Below are positions 6,617-12,222 of a stretch of DNA of 12,222 bases, piece after piece. Made by a program: the position numbers and the translations under genes. The stretch's first letter is position 1. Each line of letters starts with the position of its first letter. The notes beneath the pieces were generated by a model, which made no database searches, was not told where the DNA came from, and saw nothing but the letters and a program-made list of their open reading frames with translations. Source of the DNA: Lutibacter sp. (lineage in GTDB: Bacteria > Bacteroidota > Bacteroidia > Flavobacteriales > Flavobacteriaceae); the NCBI GenBank assembly GCA_030748365.1, contig JASMME010000014.1:1-12222 (forward strand), given 5' to 3'.

Positions 6617-7399
6617 TTAACTTCCAGTATATCCTTTCATGATACCACGTTGGGAATTTCTTATAAACATAATGATCTGGTCTCTTTCCTTGGTGGCTTC
6701 CAATGCTGTTTCAATGATCTCAAGCGCTTGTGTCGTATTGAAATTCTTCTGATACAAAATCCTGAATATGTGTTGAATTTCTCTTATTTTCTCGTTACTA
6801 AAGCCCCTGCGTCTTAAGCCAATGGAATTAATTCCTATATAAGACAAAGGGTCTTTACCCGCTTTGACAAATGGGGGGACATCCTTTCTGACCAATGAGC
6901 CTCCAGAAACCAATGCGTGGGCGCCAATGCTGGTAAACTGATGGATGGCCACCAAACCACTGAGTATGGCAAAATCGCCCACAGTCACATGACCAGCAAC
7001 CACCGAGCCGTTCGCTAGGATACAGTGATTACCAATTAGGCAGTCATGCGCAATATGTGAAGAGGCCATAACCAGGCAATCCTTCCCAATTTCCGTTCTA
7101 CCCAGGGCCTTGGTACCCCTATTGACTGTCACACATTCACGGATGGTTGTACGATCACCTATGACCGCCAAGGAATCTTCGCCGTCAAATTTAAGGTCCT
7201 GTGGGATGGCAGAGATCACTGCACCTGGGAATATGCGACAATTCTTACCGATTCTGGCACCTTCCATAATGGTGACATTAGAGCCTATCCAAGTTCCGGA
7301 ACCAATGGTGACATTATTGTGTATCGTTGCAAAAGGTTCTACCACAACGTTTCTTGCTATCTTGGCCTGTGGGTGTATATATGCCAGTGGTTGGTTCAT
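6617..7399 (-). CDS. lpxA: UDP-N-acetylglucosamine O-acyltransferase
   Basis: First step of lipid A synthesis: transfers a (3R)-3-hydroxyacyl chain from ACP to the 3-OH of UDP-GlcNAc. At 260 residues it has the full family length. The N-terminal two thirds are left-handed beta-helix hexapeptide repeats (about residues 8-185; for example VTIGSG, ARIGKN, TEIGKD, VTVGDF). The catalytic base is His118 in SSHIAHDC, corresponding to E. coli His125. The GLRRRGFS segment (194-201) opens the helical C-terminal part, also as in E. coli LpxA. Its ATG overlaps the lpxC/fabZ stop codon by 4 bases (7396-7399), suggesting translational coupling. The acyl-chain length it selects cannot be told from the sequence by eye. 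Confidence 0.96.
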   Translation of the reverse strand: MNQPLAYIHPQAKIARNVVVEPFATIHNNVTIGSGTWIGSNVTIMEGARIGKNCRIFPGAVISAIPQDLKFDGEDSLAVIGDRTTIRECVTVNRGTKALGRTEIGKDCLVMASSHIAHDCLIGNHCILANGSVVAGHVTVGDFAILSGLVAIHQFTSIGAHALVSGGSLVRKDVPPFVKAGKDPLSYIGINSIGLRRRGFSNEKIREIQHIFRILYQKNFNTTQALEIIETALEATKERDQIIMFIRNSQRGIMKGYTGS

Positions 7400-8793
7400 G
7401 CTTGGTCCTTTTTAATAATTTTAGCCATCAACTCTGCCTCAACCACCAATTTTCCATTGGCATATCCATAGGATTGCATATGACAGATTCCCCGTCTGAT
7501 AGGAGAGATTAGCTCAGATTTAAAGATTAGGGTATCTCCTGGCAAGACCTTCTGTTTGAACTTAACATTGTCCATTTTCATAAAGTAGGTCAGGTAATTT
7601 TCAGGATCGGGTACGGTACTCAAGACCAGGATACCTCCACATTGGGCCATGGACTCCACCTGTAATACACCCGGCATGACAGGGGCTCCCGGGAAATGTC
7701 CTTCAAAATAAGGCTCGTTCATGGTAACATTCTTCATACCTACCACGTGCTTATCAGACAATTCTATAATCCGGTCAATCAGTAAGAAAGGGGGGCGATG
7801 CGGCAGTATGCTCATGATCTTGTCAATATCCATCAACGGCGGCTGATTCAGGTCGTACTGCGGAACATTGTTCCTCTTATCATGTTTGATTTTTTTACGG
7901 AGTTTTTTGGCAAAGACCGTATTGATCAAGTGACCCGGTTTGTTGGCAATCACCTTCCCCCTGATACGCATGCCTACCAAGGCTAGGTCACCGATAACAT
8001 CCAGCAACTTATGCCTGGCTGCTTCGTTGGCCCAACGCAGGGTCAGGTTATCTAAGATACCATTTGGTTTAACACTCAGGTCCTTTTTGTGGAAAGCCTT
8101 CTTCAACTTGGTCATGGTTTCTGCTGACAATTCTTTGTCAACATACACGATGGCATTGTTCAGGTCACCACCTTTGATTAAATTATTGTCAAGGAGCATT
8201 TCCAGTTCATGAAGAAAACTGAAGGTCCTGGCTGCTGCTATCTCTGTCTTAAAATCGGAGAGGTTGTTCAGGGTCGCATTTTGGGTACCCAGCACTTTGG
8301 TACCAAAATCCACCATCGTGGTCACCTGGTACTGGTCGTTGGGCATCAGAATAATTTCACTCCCTGTTTCTTCATCCTTATAGGAGATAATTTCGTTGAC
8401 AATGTACTCTTCTCTTTCAGCCTCCTGTTCCACAACACCTGCTTTCTCAAGTGCCGCTGTAAAATGTCTGGAAGAACCATCCATAATGGGGGGTTCAGGC
8501 GCATCGATCTCAATGATGATATTATCGATTTCCAGGGCTACAATAGCCGCCAACACATGTTCAGAGGTATTGATGGACACACCATTTCTCTCAAGATTGG
8601 TGCCCCGCTGTGTGTTCACCACATAGTCCGCATTGGCTTCTATAACAGGACTGCCTTCCAAATCAACCCTTACAAAAGCATATCCATGATTTACAGGAGC
8701 AGGCTTAAAAGTCATTGTCACCTTATTTCCCGTGTGTAATCCGACACCTGAAAGGGTGGTGTCACATTTGATCGTTCTTTGTTGCTGACTCAT
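7396..8793 (-). CDS. lpxC/fabZ: Bifunctional LpxC deacetylase / FabZ dehydratase fusion
   Basis: One 465-residue protein joins two enzymes. Residues 1 to about 305 are LpxC, the zinc UDP-3-O-acyl-GlcNAc deacetylase and committed step of lipid A synthesis: SEHVLAA with Glu78 and His79, MDGSS (104-108), the zinc pair in HKLLDVIGD (His261, Asp265), and His288 in PGHLIN at the catalytic-histidine spacing. Residues about 315-465 are FabZ, the 3-hydroxyacyl-ACP dehydratase: ILPHRPPFLLIDRI (329-342), then GHFPGAPVMPGVLQVE with the active-site His366 and Glu380. A lysine/arginine-rich linker (297-308) separates them. This fusion is known in Bacteroidota. All key residues of both enzymes seem intact. 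Its start overlaps the lpxD stop by one base. One protein thus holds both routes that compete for 3-hydroxyacyl-ACP. Confidence 0.96.
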   Translation of the reverse strand: MSQQQRTIKCDTTLSGVGLHTGNKVTMTFKPAPVNHGYAFVRVDLEGSPVIEANADYVVNTQRGTNLERNGVSINTSEHVLAAIVALEIDNIIIEIDAPEPPIMDGSSRHFTAALEKAGVVEQEAEREEYIVNEIISYKDEETGSEIILMPNDQYQVTTMVDFGTKVLGTQNATLNNLSDFKTEIAAARTFSFLHELEMLLDNNLIKGGDLNNAIVYVDKELSAETMTKLKKAFHKKDLSVKPNGILDNLTLRWANEAARHKLLDVIGDLALVGMRIRGKVIANKPGHLINTVFAKKLRKKIKHDKRNNVPQYDLNQPPLMDIDKIMSILPHRPPFLLIDRIIELSDKHVVGMKNVTMNEPYFEGHFPGAPVMPGVLQVESMAQCGGILVLSTVPDPENYLTYFMKMDNVKFKQKVLPGDTLIFKSELISPIRRGICHMQSYGYANGKLVVEAELMAKIIKKDQA

Positions 8794-9827
8794 TATTTGT
8801 TTTTTATAGCATGTAACTCTTTTTCCAATAAATCAATTTTGGATACTAGCTCAGGCAATCTTTTAAAATAAATATAGGATTTATTGTATGCCGAATAACT
8901 AATGGCCGGCGTACCTTGAACTTTTTCATTGTCCTTGACATTCCGAGCAATACCGGTCTGGGCCTGTACCTTCACGTAGTTTCCTACAGTGATATGACCT
9001 GCTATACCTACCTGACCGCCAATCACACAGTGCTTGCCAATTTTGGTAGAACCTGCAATACCCGTCTGGGCGGCAATAACCGTATTTTCCCCTATTTCAA
9101 CATTGTGGGCTACCTGAATTTGGTTATCCAGTTTGACCCCTTTTCGAATGATTGTGGATCCTAGAGTGGCACGGTCTATAGTGGTGGCAGCCCCAATATC
9201 AACACAATCCTCAATAATTACATTCCCAATTTGGGGGATTTTACTGTATACGGAATGTTCATCTGGGGCAAAACCAAAACCATCTGAACCGATGACCGCT
9301 CCAGCATGTACAAAACAATCCTTCCCTATGATGGTATCAGCATATATCTTAACACCCGCATAAATAACTGTATTGTCGCCAATCTGTACGTTTTTACCAA
9401 TATAGACATTTGGATAAATTTTGACGTTGTTGCCCAAGGATACCTGGTCGTTTATATAAGAAAAGGCACCGAGATACAACTGATCACCAAGCACGGCGGA
9501 ATCACTGATAAAAGAAGGGGTTTCAATCCCCGACTTCATCAATTTTTGCTGATCGTAAAAAGACAATAATGTAGAAAAAGCTTTGTAGGCATCCGGCACC
9601 CTAATCAGGGTGGCACTGATGTCTTTATCTGCAGAGAAATCTGCGTCTACTATGACAATAGAGGCATTCGTCGTATATATGTAGGGTGTATATTTCGTAT
9701 TTGATAAAAAGGTAAGGGAGCCTTTTTCCCCTTCTTCTATTTTCGAAAGCTTGCTTACTTCAACACCTTCATCTCCTTCAATGGTACCATCCAGGATGGA
9801 CGCTATTTGATTTGCTGTAAAATTCAT
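8793..9827 (-). CDS. lpxD: UDP-3-O-acylglucosamine N-acyltransferase
   Basis: Third step of lipid A synthesis: adds a 3-hydroxyacyl chain from ACP to the free amine made by LpxC. It is 344 residues. An N-terminal uridine-binding domain (about 1-100; [15 protein letters not shown]) is followed by a long hexapeptide beta-helix (about 105-300). The catalytic histidine is His241 in [10 protein letters not shown]. The family stretch GFGFAP (183-188) and the Asp/Arg pair in TTIDRATLG (215-223) are present. A C-terminal helix ends the protein. I chose ATG 9827 ([10 protein letters not shown]); a TTG three codons upstream lies inside a -7-like box. It is 34 bases after the HD-domain gene and overlaps lpxC/fabZ by one base, so it belongs to the operon but may also have its own promoter. 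Confidence 0.95.
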   Translation of the reverse strand: MNFTANQIASILDGTIEGDEGVEVSKLSKIEEGEKGSLTFLSNTKYTPYIYTTNASIVIVDADFSADKDISATLIRVPDAYKAFSTLLSFYDQQKLMKSGIETPSFISDSAVLGDQLYLGAFSYINDQVSLGNNVKIYPNVYIGKNVQIGDNTVIYAGVKIYADTIIGKDCFVHAGAVIGSDGFGFAPDEHSVYSKIPQIGNVIIEDCVDIGAATTIDRATLGSTIIRKGVKLDNQIQVAHNVEIGENTVIAAQTGIAGSTKIGKHCVIGGQVGIAGHITVGNYVKVQAQTGIARNVKDNEKVQGTPAISYSAYNKSYIYFKRLPELVSKIDLLEKELHAIKNK

Positions 9828-9833
9828 TCTTGG

Positions 9834-9841
9834 CAAAAATA
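9834..9841 (-). promoter_or_regulatory. Possible internal promoter box before lpxD
   Basis: Read on the minus strand this is TATTTTTG, an exact TAnnTTTG match ending only 7 bases before the lpxD ATG. If it is used, transcription would begin at or next to the start codon, giving a leaderless or nearly leaderless mRNA. There is no TTG at the normal distance, and the intergenic DNA is AT-rich, so chance is a fair alternative. Confidence 0.25.
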
Positions 9842-9861
9842 TGAAAAAAGTTCAATACCAC

Positions 9862-11118
9862 CTAGTCCTTAGGGAAACAGATATAGTACTTGTATACAGG
9901 TTTGGAAAGCGCCTGAATGTTCAAATAATCGGAAGCTTCGGCAATATCCTTTACAGTTCCGTCCTTCAATAGTATTCGGATGGGATTATTGACTGAATCG
10001 TAGGCCTGATTGGTAATATGACCGTCATATACGAAATACTCAAGCTCAGCGACAGTCATATTGAGCTTTTGAAGTGCCTGCTCCCTGCATTCTTTCAGCC
10101 AGGTTGGATCGAAGGGCTCGTTTTGCAACAACACTTTTGGCAATTTCCGGTTGATCAAATTCTCCGACAATACCGAAAGCACACGGTCTTTATGGAATGC
10201 CCATGTTTTAATGGCAGAAAGCAGGTCATAATCATCCAGTTTGGCGAAGACCTCCAAGGTATGGATATCCAAACGCTTTGCACTTACCGGGTGCTGTAAA
10301 AAGTACGATAAGGGTTCACTGGCAGGTACCTCCACCCCTTTACTAACCAATTCTTTGGCCCTTTTCAAGACCTTTTCAAGTAACTTCTCTGCGGCGAGCC
10401 CTGTTTTGTGAAGGTATACTTGCCAGTACATCAATCTTCTGGCTACGATAAACTTTTCAACCGAATACATGCCTTTTTCTTCCAGAACTAACCGATCATC
10501 CTGAACGTTTAACATGGTAATCATCCTGTCCGCATTGATATTTCCTTCAGGAACGCCCGCATAAAAACTATCTCGCTTCAAATAATCAAGTCGATCCATA
10601 TCCAACTGACTACTAACCAACTGGTTTAGGAACTTTCTTGGATAGACCCCTTTAAAAATATCAATGGCCAAAGAAAGTGCTCCCTGAAATTCCGTATTCA
10701 GTACCTCCATAAATCGCAGGGAGAGTGTTTCGTGCTCAACACCCTTTACTAGGCTGTTTTCCAAGGCATGGGAAAAGGGGCCATGTCCGATATCGTGTAG
10801 CAAAATCGCTGTATAGACCGCCCTGCTCTCTTCAGGTGAAATCAAAACACCCTTCCTTTTCAGCACCGACAGTGCTTTTTGCATGAGATGCATGCTCCCA
10901 ATAGCGTGTTGAAAACGGGTATGGTGTGCCCCAGGGTACACAAGATGAGAAAGTCCTACCTGTGAAATACGCCTGAGACGTTGGAAATAAGGATGTTCTA
11001 TCAAATCACTGATGAAACTTTCCGGAATGGTAATAAAACCGTAAATTGGATCGTTTAAAACTGACAGGTTGGTTGGCTGGTACTGGTTCACGCGTGTTGA
11101 ATTTATGGGCCTTGCCAC
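9862..11118 (-). CDS. HD-domain phosphohydrolase (dNTPase/SAMHD1-like family)
   Basis: Up to 418 residues. The HD metal-site residues are visible: His71 in TRFQHAIGSMHL, His108-Asp109 in LLHDIGHGPFSH, and Asp175 in QLDMDRLDYLKRD (numbered from the GTG at 11118). The opening DPIYGFITIP and HPYFQRLRRISQVG (42-55) are typical of the dGTPase/SAMHD1-like branch. That branch hydrolyses dNTPs or related phosphoester substrates; the substrate here is unknown. No ATG lies in the N-terminal part. GTG 11118 and GTG 11091 (in frame, 409 residues) are both possible. A -7 box at 11118-11125 overlaps the first, which favours 11091. It heads the lpx operon but has no obvious lipid A role. The family and the 3' end are certain; the start is not. 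Confidence 0.85.
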   Translation of the reverse strand: MARPINSTRVNQYQPTNLSVLNDPIYGFITIPESFISDLIEHPYFQRLRRISQVGLSHLVYPGAHHTRFQHAIGSMHLMQKALSVLKRKGVLISPEESRAVYTAILLHDIGHGPFSHALENSLVKGVEHETLSLRFMEVLNTEFQGALSLAIDIFKGVYPRKFLNQLVSSQLDMDRLDYLKRDSFYAGVPEGNINADRMITMLNVQDDRLVLEEKGMYSVEKFIVARRLMYWQVYLHKTGLAAEKLLEKVLKRAKELVSKGVEVPASEPLSYFLQHPVSAKRLDIHTLEVFAKLDDYDLLSAIKTWAFHKDRVLSVLSENLINRKLPKVLLQNEPFDPTWLKECREQALQKLNMTVAELEYFVYDGHITNQAYDSVNNPIRILLKDGTVKDIAEASDYLNIQALSKPVYKYYICFPKD

Positions 11119-11125
11119 AAAGATA
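11118..11125 (-). promoter_or_regulatory. -7 box of the HD-lpx-efp operon
   Basis: Read on the minus strand this is TATCTTTG, an exact TAnnTTTG match and identical to the fabG box. It ends 27 bases before GTG 11091, a distance like those of fabG and sucD. It lies 5 bases before the porX start codon on the other strand. No TTG lies at normal spacing upstream, where the DNA is porX coding sequence. Confidence 0.4.
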
Positions 11126-11130
11126 ACAAT

Positions 11131-12222
11131 ATGAGTGACATAAATATCTTATGGGTAGATGATGAAATTGATTTGCTAAAGCCTCACATTATTTTTTTAG
11201 AGCAAAAAGGGTATCGAGTGGCGCCTTGCAACAATGGCATAGATGCCTTAGAACTATGCAAACAGCAAGTTTTTGATATGGTCTTTTTAGATGAGAACAT
11301 GCCTGGTATCAGTGGTCTGCAAGTACTGGTGAGCATCAAAAGCAAGCAGCCCAATCTTCCAGTAGTCATGATCACTAAAAATGAAGAAGAACACATTATG
11401 GAAGAGGCAATCGGCAGTAAAATCGCTGACTACCTGATCAAACCGGTACATCCCAAACAACTCCTGTCTTGCCTCAAAAGAAACTTGGACCATTCCAGAC
11501 TGGTATCGGAAAAAACAGCGGCTGACTACCGCCAGGCCTTTGGAAAGATTGCCCTTGATTTGGGAAGGGTAAACACCTATCAAGGATGGATCGATTTATA
11601 CAAAGCCCTAATATTCTGGGAAATTGAACTGGAAAACATAAACGATACTGGTATGTTGGAAATTTTAGAAAGCCAGAAACAAGAAGCCAACACCCTCTTT
11701 TTTAAATACATTAAAAAACACTATCGCAGCTGGATAAATGGTGAAGAGGCGCCCTTATTATCCAACACCCTGCTAAAAAAATTTGTGCTACCCGAAGTGC
11801 AAAAAGCAAAGGAAGCTGGCACCTTACTGCTCGTAATAGACAACCTGCGATACGACCAATTTATAGTACTAGAACAGGTATTGAATACTTTTTACAAAAA
11901 AGTACAGGAAATGGCGTATTACAGTATCTTGCCCACCACTACACAATACGCAAGAAATGCCCTGTTCTCAGGTCTGATGCCTTTAGAAATTGAGCAATTA
12001 CATCCCGAATACTGGAAAAATGACACCGAAGAAGGTGGCAAGAATCTACACGAAGAATACTTACTAAACGCACAACTCAAAAGACATGGCTACGAACTCA
12101 ACACTGCTTACCACAAAATTACCAATATTAAAAAAGGACGGTGGCTTAGCGACCACTTCAACAGTATCGCTAAAAATGACCTGACGGTTATCGTCTATAA
12201 TTTTGTAGACATGCTTTCCCAT
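11131..12222 (+). CDS. porX: PorX-type response regulator with PglZ domain (3' end outside window)
   Basis: The first 364 codons, open to the right edge. Residues 1-120 are a receiver domain: acidic pocket Asp10-Asp11, phosphoacceptor Asp54 in VFLDENMPG, Thr82 and Lys104 in DYLIKP. A helical linker (about 121-220) leads to a PglZ domain of the alkaline-phosphatase fold. LLLVIDNLRYDQF (232-244) holds a metal-binding aspartate, and LPTTTQYARN (267-276) the likely nucleophile threonine region. This layout is that of PorX, the cytosolic regulator of type IX secretion described in Porphyromonas gingivalis and Flavobacterium, reported to act with the PorY kinase and the sigma factor SigP, and whose PglZ domain cleaves oligonucleotides. 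It has no DNA-binding domain in the part seen. The start ATG is 12 bases from the first possible start of the divergent HD gene. The name rests on domain order, not on a search. Confidence 0.88.
   Translation, partial: MSDINILWVDDEIDLLKPHIIFLEQKGYRVAPCNNGIDALELCKQQVFDMVFLDENMPGISGLQVLVSIKSKQPNLPVVMITKNEEEHIMEEAIGSKIADYLIKPVHPKQLLSCLKRNLDHSRLVSEKTAADYRQAFGKIALDLGRVNTYQGWIDLYKALIFWEIELENINDTGMLEILESQKQEANTLFFKYIKKHYRSWINGEEAPLLSNTLLKKFVLPEVQKAKEAGTLLLVIDNLRYDQFIVLEQVLNTFYKKVQEMAYYSILPTTTQYARNALFSGLMPLEIEQLHPEYWKNDTEEGGKNLHEEYLLNAQLKRHGYELNTAYHKITNIKKGRWLSDHFNSIAKNDLTVIVYNFVDMLSH

Noticed and set aside
8209..8739. 176-residue plus-strand frame
   Set aside because: It lies wholly antisense to the conserved LpxC domain and has no domain, signal or promoter; it is a shadow of lpxC/fabZ.
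11287..11583. 98-residue minus-strand frame
   Set aside because: It is antisense to the receiver domain of PorX, whose catalytic residues are conserved in frame; no homology or promoter is visible.

Overview
The window looks like an ordinary chromosomal stretch of a flavobacterium (phylum Bacteroidota, probably family Flavobacteriaceae). Four things point there: a fused LpxC/FabZ protein, a PorX-type response regulator with a PglZ domain (the type IX secretion regulator), TAnnTTTG-type -7 promoter boxes in front of several genes, and a secreted protein with a carboxypeptidase-regulatory-like domain of the kind common in this phylum. I see no insertion sequence, phage gene, CRISPR array or other sign of recent transfer. 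The genus cannot be read from the sequence.

Left part (1-3047). The plus strand carries the tail of an Hsp15-like S4 RNA-binding protein, a TPMT-family methyltransferase and a PyrR-like phosphoribosyltransferase, closely spaced and probably co-transcribed. Shikimate kinase (aroK) converges on them and overlaps the phosphoribosyltransferase by 9 bases. Two tRNA genes follow, Lys(UUU) and Leu(GAG), behind the best promoter in the window (TTG, 19-base spacer, TATATTTG). Next comes a secreted protein with one carboxypeptidase-regulatory-like domain and an unrecognised C-terminal part.

Middle part (3061-5807). Three minus-strand genes each seem to be their own transcription unit: a prohibitin/SPFH membrane protein, fabG (3-oxoacyl-ACP reductase) and sucD (succinate-CoA ligase alpha). 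Each has a -7 box about 20-40 bases before its start codon and a hairpin after its stop codon. The longest gene-free stretch, 230 bases, lies between sucD and efp.

Right part (6038-11118, minus strand). The order of transcription is HD-domain phosphohydrolase, lpxD, lpxC/fabZ, lpxA, efp. The junctions are tight (34-base gap, 1-base overlap, 4-base overlap, 12-base gap), which indicates one operon. It supplies the early lipid A enzymes, with fabZ making the acyl-ACP branch point from the same transcript, plus translation factor EF-P. fabG nearby fits the same fatty-acid theme. Divergent from the HD gene, and running off the right edge, is porX.

I found no convincing new system. The points most worth a second look are the very tight porX/HD divergent junction and its effect on the HD start codon, the shared -7 box pattern, a possibly leaderless lpxD promoter, and the unexplained efp-sucD gap.
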